64,000 bases of DNA from Hyposmocoma kahamanoa (lineage: Eukaryota > Arthropoda > Insecta > Lepidoptera > Cosmopterigidae). The stretch covers positions 20,155,201-20,219,200 of the forward strand of contig NW_020654810.1 in the NCBI RefSeq assembly GCF_003589595.1, given 5' to 3'. Under the pieces are notes generated by a model. It was given only the letters and a program-made list of their open reading frames with translations, was not told the DNA's origin and searched no databases. Of this stretch, positions 35,640 to 48,019 are shown piece after piece. Every line of letters begins with the position of its first letter. Position 1 is the stretch's first letter. Both the position numbers and the translations under genes were made by a program.

Positions 35640-37110
35640 TATTTCAGCAATTTTAGGGTACTTCCCATAGCGAGTTGAGAGTCGCCATAATTTTGTTGTT
35701 AAGTATAATTATTATTTATTTATAGGAAGCCAACAAAATGCATGCAGGTGACTGAATTATTGTTTACTATTAAAAGTAAGATTTTAAGCAACAAGGTACA
35801 GGGCAGTATAGTCTGAATTCTATACTAGCGTAAGCCACTGTAACACAGATCCCATATACTAACTACTCCGTGCCATACCATATGATACAGAAGCACATGT
35901 AATGGAATTTCCTACGCCTGAGCATTGTAAACAATACTGCTGGATGTTACGTATCGAGACTAAATACAATTACATAACGGAGACCGAGCAAGTTTTACGC
36001 CTGTGCTACAGTTTGTGCATGGAATCTGTAGTACCTGCTTTTACAAAGCACTTGGAATTTTTTTTAATGAAATTCTTGTTTCAAGAACTAGTGAATTTAG
36101 AAAAGCGTTATACACAAAAATGTTTGATTCTCGGCTAGCCGTTTCAATTACATCCAAATTCTAACAAAGAACCATTTGATTCCAGTGCAAAGTCCGCAGC
36201 GAATGCCAAACGCTGACCTTCGAATTCTTCATAATTCATCACCGCTTTCTAGCGAAGGTTAAAGCCAAGAGCGCCTCGTCAGCATGTTGTCAGATCGTAT
36301 CTTGACTTGTCACTGCCTAAGGGAGTATCGGCTACGATCAATCTTTACAGGTCACTTCTCAGGGTTCAATATTATTGCTTTCACTGAATCAGGGCAAAGA
36401 ACTTGACCTCAAAATTTATGAAGTTCATAAAAAAATTTAAATGAATTTTGTAACCAGTGAGGTCGGGGACCTTTTGTAAATACGCCGTAGTACAATAGGC
36501 TATAGTTAAACAATACATAATTTATCAAAATTCTTTGTTCAAAAATGGTACCTTATTTTATCGATATAGCGTTCGTATTTGCAGTTTAAAAACTGATCAT
36601 ATCTAAATCTGTTCTACATAGGAGAATATTTAATAAGAATGTTTCATAATGAGTTGTTTGTGATCAGTACAGTTTGCAAAGAGCACTTGAATACGTGATT
36701 TAATTAGATTTTTCCAAATTATCAAAACTCGGATTATCACCAATTCTTTCACGGCAGATAACACAAGTCATTAACCGCAGCTATTGTAAGTTCAATTACA
36801 CGAATTTCGCAAAAACCAACGGATCTGACGAACGGTAGTTCACGTTAACAAAGACTCATGACGTAACGCAATGTTGCAAAACTGTTAGAACAATTTCATT
36901 CGCACAAATAATTTTAGTCATGAAATTGTGGTAAAAATGAGGCACAATACCGATTTTCATAATTCGATAAAAACAGAGAGTATGAATTAAGTACACCTTA
37001 GTGTAATACCAAGATATGGATAATGTACTCGTACGGGACGGACGAATGACCATAAATTTGACATTCTAGTTTGCAAGTGGTGGACTGAAGTGGTAGTGTT
37101 GTACATCATT
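35640..37110. other. No recognisable gene
   Basis: A+T-rich. The 78-codon ORF 35902-36138 (+) is unrecognised. Confidence 0.4.
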
Positions 37111-37113
37111 AAC

Positions 37114-37333
37114 TGCCTCCGTGGCCGAACGGTTACCATGCCGGACTGCCAGGCAGAGGTGCCAGGTTCGAATCCCGGGCCAGGAGAAATATTTGTATGG
37201 CCTACATTTATTTCTCTCATGAGTTTGGGTGTAATTTGTAGTTGTCTATGTGTGTGTCCATGGCACCCGCGACACAGGGTTTCCCCTAGTGCGGGGCTAT
37301 GTTGAGTGTGTGCGTTATTATTATTATTATCAG
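37114..37333 (+). mobile_element. SINE family F copy 3, best preserved
   Basis: A box TGGCCGAACGG, perfect B box GGTTCGAATCC (37165-37175), body with ATTTGTATGGCCTACATTTA and ACCCGCGACACAGGGTTTCC, tail (TTA)n at about 37315-37333. Confidence 0.85.
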
Positions 37334-37551
37334 CTGTTGCATATAAGTCGCAGCAAATACTATATATGTCATAAAAAAATTTATAAAAGCAAACATTTCA
37401 AAAGGTCCAGTAAACGCTCCATAAATGCGCATATGTGGAACATTGTATGGTAGTGAGTATATTACATGTGGTGCTGGAGAAGAATAAAGGGAATTAGTTG
37501 AATAGAGAAAACTAAAAAAATATAGTTTAAATGAAAAAAAAAAATTGATTA

Positions 37552-37800
37552 TATACCAAGAATAGTGCAGAAAAAGCGAAGCGTATTAAAGACAAAAGAA
37601 AACTCAAGAGGAAAGATGTTTGGGCATCTAATACATCACGACAGTTTTCTTAGAAGCGTTACAGAGGCGAAGAGGGGCAGAGAAAGAGACGAGAAAGTTA
37701 TATACGTCAGATAAGTGTCGCATCAGGCAATCAAAGTTAGGCCCTTGAAAAGAGATGATTGGCGATAGCTCTTAAGTAAGAGTGAAGATTTAAAGAGTAA
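37552..37800 (+). pseudogene. Decayed LINE ORF2 C-terminus
   Basis: Forward reading near 37561-37790 gives KMFGHLIHHDSFLRSVTEAK, RGRERDEK, a stop, and then RPLKRDDWR. The pattern IGHLIRHDSF...G-RGRGR...R-EWR is the conserved end of the reverse-transcriptase ORF in several arthropod LINEs. At least two stops and the loss of the palm domain make it a relic; poly(A) runs around 37530-37545 precede it. Confidence 0.65.
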
Positions 37801-38082
37801 GGACAGTCCTATATTAGAGTTTGCCATAACTGGAAGTCAGAAACAGCATTTTCACATTGTTGTGATGCAGTAATAAATTATCTTCTTCATCATCTCCCGT
37901 TACCAAGTTATACAACTCGTTTATGCCTATTCCTAAACTCAAGTTCACATGAACAACCGGTAGCTAGAACAAGCATCCTTAGCCATTAGCATTTTACATG
38001 CCTTCCATTTCAGGTTAGCATGTTACAAAATAAATATCTCTACTGTAAAACAATTACTTCATATAGTTTTGTATAGCTGTCT
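37801..38082. other. Nothing clear
   Basis: GGTAGCTAGAACAAGCATCC near 37960-37979 loosely matches GGTAGCTTGAACAAGCATC near 38403-38421; perhaps an old duplicated repeat. Confidence 0.3.
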
Positions 38083-38658
38083 TCAAGTGTTGGCGGTCAA
38101 AGAAAATGAAGTCCTAAGATGAACTCTTATACCTATCCAAAATAGATATTTCTCCACAGGCAACGCATATCGCTGCCTTGATACAGTAATGCAGTATTGC
38201 AGAATACAACGATTTCTAACATGCATACAGCGACGAGCAGAGCAAGTGAAACTTAATCCTAAACATACAACAAATATACTGCTCTCGAAAATCGTACTAT
38301 TCAATAATACTACGTAATTGAATAAAGGCGGCGGCTGCAAGCTACCACCAGGACGGTTTGTTTGTATTGTACACAATAAAAAAACTCTGAGTTTACAGCA
38401 GTTGGTAGCTTGAACAAGCATCTTGAAACGGTAGTGCTGCAGTAACATCGTGTCAGCCCACGGCCGTGACCGCTCTAATTGAGGCGACAGTCGCACGATG
38501 CGCGTGACCGCCCGCCTGGGGTACACACGACCAGAAATGGAGCCCATGCTCGTTATTGGACTCGCGAAGTGAGATGGCGTTAAATGTTGACGAACTGGGG
38601 CAGTAAGAGGCAACGAGAAATGTGGGGTTTGTGTGTTATTGTTCCTGGTTAATAGCAC
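38083..38658 (-). other. Unexplained 191-codon ORF
   Basis: The longest ORF in the window outside the mariner. Its N-terminal half lies in a locally GC-rich stretch (38430-38620) and is rich in Arg, Ser and Pro; the C-terminal half is Cys- and Leu-rich. No domain, signal peptide or TE protein motif is recognisable. It may be a chance ORF in a GC-rich patch, part of an unrecognised repeat, or a first exon/promoter region read in antisense. I do not claim that it is translated. Confidence 0.2.
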
Positions 38659-38659
38659 A

Positions 38660-41600
38660 AAGTTACGCCAAAAATGTTAGACTCAATATTTGCAATTTAA
38701 AGAACATGAATGGAATTTTTGTTGGAAGGCGTATCGTTAAGATAAAACACAATACGTGTATACGATGATACATCTATCATTACATCATCATAGACAACTA
38801 TACGCGTCAATATCACAAATAGACGATCTCGAACGACATTAATTTAACATATTTATTGTAAACCACACCATGTCATTACGTTTACAAGTTGTTGATGTCT
38901 GCAACCAAAAAATTAAGCGATAAAGATAAGATCAAAGGAGAATCACGATATTTTTTACCTCAACCTTCTTATGTACCTTCTTAAAATGTAGATATCAAAG
39001 TAAAGTGTTTACAGCACGTATTATGCAAACAATATGATGAATTGCCTTAACTATATATAGATTACTTCAACACGCAACAAACAATATACACTCAAGGACG
39101 AGCTCTAAGGAGATCATGGCAGAAAAATTGGCAGACTGTAACTGAAAGAAAGATTACAGATGTTGAAAGGTTTAATATGCATGATGAAATGAAGTAGCAA
39201 TTAGTGATATCGTTAACCGTGGAACAAAACGGTGCCAAGTAAAAAAAAAATAGAGTAGCGAATTGTTCAGAAATACGGATTTCCTGCAAACAAGTGACTG
39301 TTGCTGACGGATTTTTTCTTTGGGATGAGTCACGAACTGCAATGACGATGTGACGGTTAGTAACCGAGTTTATTCTGCGTTCACGAATATATTTAGAGAC
39401 TAAATCGGACAGCGTAAATTTTAGTGTAAAATAATAAATAGGTCACCTAGATCACTTCAGTCAGTGCCGCTTTGTACAAGAAATTTTGCAAACGCATCCT
39501 GCTTTAGAAAGGTTTCCGTCACTACCATATGGGCAACGATCTTCTGCACACGTCAAAATCCCACAAACTTGTTACACACAAAACCTGTGCACTAAACTAA
39601 TCTTTTTAAATTGTAATCCGAAGAGAAAGATTAAAAATTTCTCGATTACAAACCATATTACCATGTTTGCTAAAAGATAGCAAAAAGATATTATAGATGA
39701 AAATGATACAATATGCATTCATGGGTCAGAAATAAGCCGCTGTTAATGTAAATATCTAGTATGCAGAAGACAATATGCTTTTAAGTGTCCGTTGAAAACT
39801 AAAATAGGCCTATGGTGAAATCACGAATATTGTAGCAAGTAATGATTATGTAGCTCTAACAACCCGAAAATAAATTTGACAACGCTGACCACGTCTTTAA
39901 TAGGCTTTTAAAGGCTCCGATTTTCAAACCGTTATAAATACTGGTCTTAAAACAACCTGTCGTTTATTTTACGATAAATAAAAAAAAGAGCATAAAGTGT
40001 TCGATAAATATCCCGTAACCGCATATATTGATTGTACTTGTGATTGAGACTTTTAAGTAATAAATTAATCTCAATCAATAGTTCGATGCGTAGTATACTA
40101 AGCGTACTAAGCGCAATAACAAACTGCTTCCGAGTATACCCCGTTATGGCGAAGCGATAGTGGGTTAATTAATGAATAATGGATGCCCTGCAATATTTCA
40201 CTAGTTTCTCTAGCACACACTGCCACCGTAGGTGTACGATAAGGATCGAGGAAGCACTGATTAGTGATTCAGATGTAACTTACAAGTCTAGCAAGTCATA
40301 AATATGTCAGCAAAGAGATGAAACGACGTCACAGCTTGATAATGTGCAGTAATTAGTATCAACTTTTACATTCGTCGTAATTGAACCAGGAATCCAGCTA
40401 CGGAGGAATTTCTCTCTTTTCCCGCAACAAACCATTCCTAGAAAAACTTCAATGTGAGTTTTATTAATTGGTTTAGCACTGACGAGTTGGATCGATCACA
40501 CCATAGTTTCCCCTATTTCATAGGAGAACAGGTTTTGAGAAACTACGTCTAAGTGTCGAGGGAATTAATTGCTGCTTCTTAGTAAATAATTAAGACTTAG
40601 ATTATTCGTCTTCTAGTAAGGTGGGTGTAGGTTGCGACACCTTTCGCCGCTGCAGTCGTGCGTATATGGAGAAGGACAGGTGATGTTTTTTAACGATAAC
40701 ACATAAGAGCTCGTGTTCACCTGGACATACTTTTTGTTCGATTAAAAAAGAGATATAAGAATTGATCAAAAAGAACGATACCATTAGAATGTTAAACTTT
40801 AACTTGCGCTTTCACGATGGCAAGGTTCTTACGTTTGAGTGAATACGTCAACAAAAGAAATTAAGTAAGTTTGTTGATGTTCAAGTACGGTCAAGACATG
40901 ACGAATGTAATATACACTTCAATGGAGTGCTTACGAATGTGGTGGAAAGATAACGAGTGACAATAAATCGTGCAAACATCGTGTGTGTTCACAACAAGCT
41001 GCTAATCGGGCATTCTCGTGTGCGACCGCTGTTTATACCACCAACTTACATTTGCTGCCAGCAGCTGCTTTTTCGTTTCATATTAGGCATAATTTCATCA
41101 CGCGCAAATAAAACTTGGTAGCTTACGGTCGATGATCTATCGAGATACGATCGATTATTGATTTTACGTAATATGCCGTATAATACAAATGCGTAGTGCA
41201 GTGTTAATTTGTCATTTGTCACGTTATTATTATTATTATTACATGCCTAAGAATTGGCAATGTTCGTTGGATACAATTGATAGTTAATCACTTATCACTT
41301 TAGCGTAAAACGTCAAACAAGTCTTCTATTGATAAATCAAATATTCATTATTAGACTAAAAAACGGTATCGATTGTTTTGCCGTTATTTTTCTGAACAAT
41401 GACTAAATATGACAGTTTTATAAGTGTTGTTGTTCTTGTCCTCTAGAAGGCATCTTGGTCCCATCAGTTTTTACTTAAAAATTATCAACAAGATTATTTT
41501 GAAGTCAAAGCTGTAACATAAAAATGTTGCACATATAAACTGACAATGGTTCGTTAAAGAATAATGTCCTCCTTGAAATGAGAACTCTCAAGCTTCAAAG

Positions 41601-42150
41601 AAACCATTTTGGTTTATGTTTTCCAAGGTTTTATCCAATAAAGGAACTAGGGTACGTACATTAACCGAGCAACCTTCTCCGAAGCTGTTTAGATGCATTT
41701 AAGACGCATTCCTGGGTTAAGGGGTTGCTGTGCCTCATTATTTCAAAGTGTCGGGATAATGTTATGATTAACTTTACCGTTATGTTGCTCCAGTGACTGA
41801 GGACATAATGTCACGACATTTTAACTATATCTAGTCCAAAGATAACGTAATTACAGCCATTAGAATGCATTTTCATACCATATAAATCTTAAGTTCCGAA
41901 ACACGTAAAACCAGATTATTGAATATAAATCAAACAAGAGTTAAATTTATTGGTATCAATTTACCATGTCATACAATATTCATCAACACGTTAAACTGTT
42001 GCAGACACTCGTCTACATCATTGATAATTTCCAGACAAAAAAATATTAATTGAAAACTGCAAATACAATTTCTAATCTGTTTTATCGATTATCACGATAT
42101 TGGCGCTGACGGCGAAATGCCACTTAAACTCATATCACAAAGATCTGCGA
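38660..42150. other. TE-poor stretch without a recognisable gene
   Basis: No SINE or LINE copy found. An (ATT)n microsatellite lies at 41225-41243. Confidence 0.4.
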
Positions 42151-42151
42151 C

Positions 42152-42310
42152 AAGCACTTAGAAAAATTTGTAACATCTCCAGACTCGGTCAGTAGCTCAG
42201 TTGGTAAGAGTAAAGGGCCCTGTGTGGCAACAGGCGCTAATGTAAGTCCACTCAGACCGAAGGATTTTTTCTTTGTTGCTCAATCTTTGAATCAACAATA
42301 GTTTTCCTTA
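42152..42310 (+). mobile_element. SINE family C copy 4
   Basis: Leader ACAAGCACTTAGAAAAATTT, A box TAGCTCAGTTGG (42190-42201), degraded B region, then GACCGAAGGATTTTTTC and TCAATCTTTG. Same order as copies 1, 2 and 5. Confidence 0.75.
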
Positions 42311-44160
42311 ACTGTTCGTCGAAGTTCATTTGTCACATTCACGGTTTTTTACAAGATGTCTTTCCTTTTGGGACACATCTTCCTTGGACCACATTCCGAG
42401 AGCTGCCAATTACGCTGGAAACACTGAAACTTTTTTATCCCTCTTGAACCGTTATTCCATAACGTGGACAATCGTTAAGAACCTGTTCTCAGGGCCTTAA
42501 ATGGCAGATCATGTTCAGATTTTCTAGTCACATCGCACATTTTAACTTTTTTACAATAGGTTTACGCTTTCATGACATATTGGTGTCAATGCAACAATAA
42601 AATTTTACGTGCATTTATTCATAAGATCACGATTGTTAAACAGTCGTACTTTACCGGTAATCGACCTCTTAACCAATATTTGCAAAATTGAATTGTTGAC
42701 AAGTGAGACGAATTAATTCAAAATAATTTTGAAAAAACAATCTTAGGATAAAAATGTTCAGAGTTGACTTAAGAATTTCACGTACAATAGTTTGAAACCA
42801 AGGTTTGCCATGGGCTAATCACCTCGAAATAGTATCAGAAAGCGAAGTCAACTCGGTATCTAATTAGTTTGATTAGTTTTAAAGCCAATAAGGTCGCCTA
42901 GGCAAATTAACCATTTCACGATTCACTTTTTTGCGACACGACATGAATAATTAAGTTAGCATTATATTAAAAGGTTCATTGTTCGACAGCCGATGCCCCC
43001 ATGACACCAATTAACATCCACAAGGCCTCATTATCTGCTAAACCAATATTGATTCACAAATACCGAAGATTGAATCATAACCCGTCTTTGAGTAAAAAAA
43101 AATAGCAATTATCTTTAGACACAAATCGATGAATAATTACGTACTTACAAAACAGAATGCAATGCATGGTTATGAAAACTAGACACTAACATCGGTATAG
43201 TAAAGCGGTACATGGAAACTAATAATAAACACGTAACAATGAGTGCTGCCGTTTGATGTGAGCGAACGCGTCATAGCACGGCCGCCACTCGTAAACTAAT
43301 TTTGGTACACAAGTAATCACAGACTAGTGTGGAAACTAAAAAAATAGTTTTAGAAAACCTTTGTAAATAAAAATTTACAAACTCTCTATCTTAACATTGC
43401 GTGCAAAAAATCTAAATTACGTTCGGACATCTTTTGCGCAAGCCGCAAAAAGTGTCGCTAAGTCGTTTGCTTTCACCACAACAGTCGTAAAAATGTTCGC
43501 TGTCAACTAAATTCAGTCATGTTAACAATCGATGCGATTTCCAACCGCATATACTGCTCCACGAGTTTAAACATAACTGTAAAAGTGGACCGAGCCTTGG
43601 CATCCATGATATCCTGGCGGAAGGCCAAACAGCAATTGAATGAGTGACGATTTGCGTTGATCAAAAACCTAGGGGGTAGACCGTCACGTACGTTCTATTT
43701 CTGTGAGGTCGAATTTTGTGAAGTGGTCCTGACTCAGATTTGGCTTTGGCTCGTGGCACTTGAAATCCAAAGCCACTGAGCTAGAGGAAATGGGTGTCTG
43801 TTTACGATAAAGGCGGGGCTCGGCAAATATTTCAGTGTAGTGTTTTTAATGTCGGTTTCTCATTGATGCATTTAAAGATGACTTTCATCTTAGGAACTTT
43901 GATCTTCCTTATTGCATTAATTATGTATGTATTTAGCTGGGTTTTTTTTCATTACACCAATAAACTAAGTAAATGATGCCGTACAGTTCTTATCTACTTT
44001 TCTATCAGGATATTTTCTATTTTGTCCCACTTGGCAAGAAGAATTTGATGTCATACGTAAAATAATATATTTGGTGTCAAATGTTAGCCCGCGTTGAGGT
44101 TTGTAAATAAATGGGCGTTAATAGAGGCCTGTCAGAATAAAAGAGGCTCCTGTTGGATAG
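42311..44160. other. TE-poor stretch
   Basis: No repeat or coding exon that I can support. A small CpG-rich patch lies at 43258-43285. Confidence 0.35.
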
Positions 44161-44189
44161 TGTGTCAGACGTGAGGAGGGCAGCAAAGG

Positions 44190-44297
44190 CGCCTTGTGTC
44201 AGTCACGTATGCGGCGCGCAGTCTGTGAACGAGCCTTATCGACGTCGGCTATCTGATGGACAATTATCTCTTCATTCCAATGAAGTCTCGAGTGAGT
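44190..44297 (+). promoter_or_regulatory. Weak plus-strand promoter/first-exon candidate
   Basis: TGTGTCAGTCACG places an arthropod initiator (TCAGT, start 44201) in a CpG-rich patch, and GTGAGTAAT at 44292 could be a splice donor. No DPE or TATA box at the right spacing. It overlaps the predicted minus-strand intron. Confidence 0.2.
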
Positions 44298-45361
44298 AAT
44301 TGCGAACGTGGAGTTCGATAACTCTCAAAGGAATTTGGCAGAGAGATCGTTGCAAAAAATGGCTAACAACCGTCACGCGTTTAAGTTATATGTCAACGTA
44401 TCGTCGAGCCAAGCATCTTTAACTGCATGAATTATTTTCCACTATAATATATTCTACAGCCACGTCCAAAATTAAACAAAAATAAAACATGAAAGACAGG
44501 ACTCTAATGAATTTGTTTATTGCGATGACGTATAGACACGATATAAAAACCATAAGGTTACCCTAGTTAAATGTGCATAAGAAGCAATAGAGTTCAACAA
44601 CGAAAATAGATAAACCCATTATCCATAACAATGCCCTTGAATTGAATAACATAACGAGTGCGAGATAATGGCCTTTAATAACCTTGATAAAGTACAAAAA
44701 AAATATTTGTTGTGTTTGTTAGCGGAAAACTTTGTGCGTGAAATATTGGAATTGTATATTGATCACGAATTTGGTGATCACAACGCACAAAAGAATCCTA
44801 TTTGAAGAAAAAAACAACTTATGCAACAAAGTTGATCTGGCTATGAAATAAAAATACAAATGATGGTTGTGCAGACATTATTATTACTGAAAAACATTAA
44901 TATTGATTGGAAATGTTCGTCAAACGAACGTTATGCCTTTACAGCACACTGATGCCATTGATGACAATACCGAAAACATGAGCGTTAATTACAGTAGAAT
45001 TGTAACAATAGCGTCGCAGCGCGTTATACAGTTCTTGGCAATCGACGACACAGTAGTTACAATAACACACTCAGGAAACTCAAAGTTTTTCGTGCATTAT
45101 CTACAACAACGAATTGCAATTTTGCAGAAACACTAAATATTTTTACATTAAACACGAAACAGTTTCAAACAGTAATGAAACTCAATACTAAGTAACCGTT
45201 ACGTACTCAGATAAATTTGCTAAATCATAAAATGTAATTGAAGTAAAATTTCTTACTTTTCTGATAAGAAATCACACACATAGTAACGCGTATTTACACA
45301 TGGGTACTTTATCGTCGATAAAAAAGTTTGTAACCGCCACGAATACACAGTTATTACTCAC

Positions 45362-45780
45362 CTTAATGCTGGAAATTTTGGCGAACTTCCAACTGTAGAT
45401 TTGAACGCTTTGGCTGTCGCCGAAAAACGCTGGTCAACACTTTAGAGCATGCGCTGATACTGAACAACTCTCAAATCCAAAAGCACAGCAGTGAAAAACA
45501 GCACGAAAGAAACTAAGCACGTGTCACATAATATCAAAACAACAGGTCTGAACAACACTCTACAATGGATGTACCCAATAGTGGTCTTTCACATCACGTC
45601 AAATATTTGCGTAGTCACAGGTGCACAAGAGTCGTAAATAAAATGTAGCATTCGTTGCCGGCGACACGCGCGCTTTCGACGGAAATCCGCGAATAACAGT
45701 CGATAAGGTGCGAGAGCGACGCAAGGTTCCCCTCTACCACGACCGCTGTACGCACGCGGTACGGCGAGACTGACTGATAT
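45362..45780 (-). promoter_or_regulatory. Core promoter and noncoding first exon of a minus-strand gene
   Basis: On the minus strand, ATATCAGTCAGTCTCGCC holds two overlapping initiators (TCAGT). With the second as start (A at 45771), GGTCGT falls exactly at +28 to +33, matching the downstream promoter element RGWYVT. No TATA box is evident, as expected for Inr/DPE promoters. The surrounding 45640-45870 is the most CpG-rich non-repeat segment in the window. The transcript would run leftward and reaches AAG|GTGAGTAAT, a textbook 5' splice site cutting after 45362, giving a first exon of about 410 nt. No long ORF fits within it, so the exon is probably 5' untranslated and the coding exons lie to the left, in this window or beyond. 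The 85-codon ORF at 45872-45615 begins upstream of the start site and is unlikely to be real. Confidence 0.5.
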
Positions 45781-46634
45781 TGACGCTCGCTAGAGCAGCG
45801 GCGGTGAGCGCGACCGCATCCCAACCCCTCGGTCTCCCAACCCCCTTGACAACTCGCAACTCCCGAAGCCATATTTCAAGAAAAAAACAAGGACATGCAT
45901 AGCATCGAGTATCGGACCGCTGCGAGTTTTAGCCGTGGATTCCGACCGCTTTTTCTGTCATCTGAGTAATTATTCACGCCATTTACGGAACTCTGAATTA
46001 ACACAGGCACGTAAATAGTAACCGGGTTCTCACGAGAGTGCAAGGGTGTTGTAATCGAAATTCAAAGAATACCAAGCAATAAAATTGTTAAATGTATTAT
46101 AGGATTCATTACTATCTTGTTACTGTTGTCGTGCTGCTCAAATATCATTTGGAATTACAATAAATGTATCAGTTGTAACTTATTTTGTAGGAATGGACGT
46201 AATTTTCAGACTGGTATCGTGGAAATATCAAACATAATAAAACATCCTGTTAAGAGATTTTCTCAAACTAGCTGTTGACGACAATGGACTTGATATCGAA
46301 TTACCTATTCACGTGTGAAAGTGTGCCACATCCTGAAGCCAAGTTAATGGACGTAATGACGGGTCGGCACCGCTAGGCGCTAGGATCACGTAGAGCCAAC
46401 GGTACTGCGCCTGCGACGATATGCACTGCGTTCATTTGAATAATCAGCGCTTTGAGCCGAAGCTTTGGGGACAATTGGTGCTTTCTAAAATTACCGTGGA
46501 CATGTCTATAGAGAATATTGCCGGTTTCCCAGAAAAATGGGTACAGCCTAGTTAAATAGTGCTTACACGTAATCAATTATACTTTTTTTTTGAATGTCAA
46601 GAATATTTTACAACCATGGTTTTTTAATTATTTT

Positions 46635-46850
46635 TGTGAAATTACTCCACTAGTTTGTTATAATTATTAATACAAAGATCGAACACTTAGAAAAAATTCC
46701 TTCGATCCGGCCGGATTCGAATCGACGTCTCCTAGCAAACCGTGCCAGACGCTATGCGAACTAAGCAACTTAACGAATCAGCGGACCTCACGAATTTTTC
46801 TACGTGCTTGTTGTCGGTTGTCTTGTATCTGGTTTTCAACGACTTTTTAG
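46635..46850 (-). mobile_element. SINE family C copy 5
   Basis: Minus strand: AAAAAGTCGTTGAAAACC, GACAACAAGCACGTAGAAAA, B box GATTCGAATCC, GGATCGAAGGAATTTTTTC, GTTCGATCTTTGTATTAATA and then ACAAACTAGTGGAGTAATTT. The most complete leader plus tail in the window. Confidence 0.75.
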
Positions 46851-47870
46851 AACCATCTACGAGCAGTCTATGTATAATTACACTTACTTAACTTTCTTTG
46901 GATGTAATTTGATATGCACTGGCGAGGATCGCAGCAAACATTGTTCATACGTAAACAAAATGGACAATCGATAATTACAAATAGAGATGCAAAACATGCT
47001 TTCTATCATCTCACAATCTACAATTAAAAAGGAATCTAGAAGACCGGGTAACATCATTGTGGTTATTAATCAAGTATAACCTGATAATGTGAGATGCATC
47101 ATTTCCGCCTGACAGAGTTGCCTTATGGGCATCAAATGGATGTAGCCGGGTATTCACGGCTGCATGGTTTGATGAACATCGGACAGAATTCGATCGATGT
47201 GAAACATTTTGCCTCATTACAGTTTCCTGCTTTCCGCGTTCACTTATATTTATTTATTTATATTTATGGCTTTATTGCTGCTTGAGTTTAATATCGGTGG
47301 CTGATGAACTTCGTAACTTAATAATCGATTTTGGTACACTATCTCCTTTATATTTAATTGCAAATTCATTTCTTCTAATTTATGTTTTCACAACTTGATA
47401 TTAATATGGTAAACGATATCATGATAACATTATACCATAATTGTTTTATCATCGTCGTAATTGGTTTTTAAAAACCAGTTACTAAGCGGATTACTACCAA
47501 ATTATTAAATCTTTATGAATTATTTAATGGATCGTTAGCGGCTTCCGCTGGGAAGGATCTTATCGGGATCTATTATGGAAAATCGATTAGAGGCATGCAG
47601 TGAATCGGTGAATCGGTTACCGGCCAGATAGTTTTATAGGGGAACCTTTAATCGTAGATTACTACTAATAGAAGTAAAAACTATCATGGCCTTTTATGGA
47701 TGAGATTTTATAATATTTTCGTCTAGCGTATAATATTTTGATCGAAAAATCATATTACAAAATTGAAGACTACGTGTTAGATAAAGATGTATGGAAAGAC
47801 GACATGGTTCCAGAATCCACACAAATTTGATTCAAAATGTATTCCATAGCATTTAAGTTTATTTGAAAAG
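46851..47870. other. No recognisable gene
   Basis: Nothing beyond short chance ORFs. Confidence 0.4.
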
Positions 47871-47874
47871 AGCA

Positions 47875-48010
47875 ATCCCTAGAGTTTCTTGCTCGTTCTT
47901 CTCAGGGAGGTCAGCGTAGTGAACGAGCAGTACCTTAAATGTGACGTTTTCAAGTGTAAATTTATTTTACCTATGGAATAAATCATCTTTGACTTTGACT
48001 TTGACTTTAC
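47875..48010 (+). mobile_element. LINE 3' end with (TTTGAC)n tail, copy 1
   Basis: AGAGTTTCTTGCTCGTTCTTC, TGTAAATTTATTTTACC, GGAATAAATCATC and then TTTGACTTTGACTTTGACTT, the hexamer tail of a 5'-truncated LINE. Antisense mate at 50790-50945. Confidence 0.65.
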
Positions 48011-48019
48011 GTAATCCGA

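Noticed and set aside
37114..37190. tRNA gene suggested by TGGCCGAACGG and GGTTCGAATCC
   Set aside because: Same body and (TTA)n tail as 16846-17018 and 33383-33558, hence SINE family F.
43794..43976. 60-codon ORF with a hydrophobic stretch, as a small membrane protein
   Set aside because: Short, A+T-driven hydrophobicity; no conservation evidence available.
45615..45872. 85-codon minus-strand ORF as a protein-coding first exon
   Set aside because: Its ATG lies upstream of the predicted start site and its composition follows the CpG-rich promoter segment.
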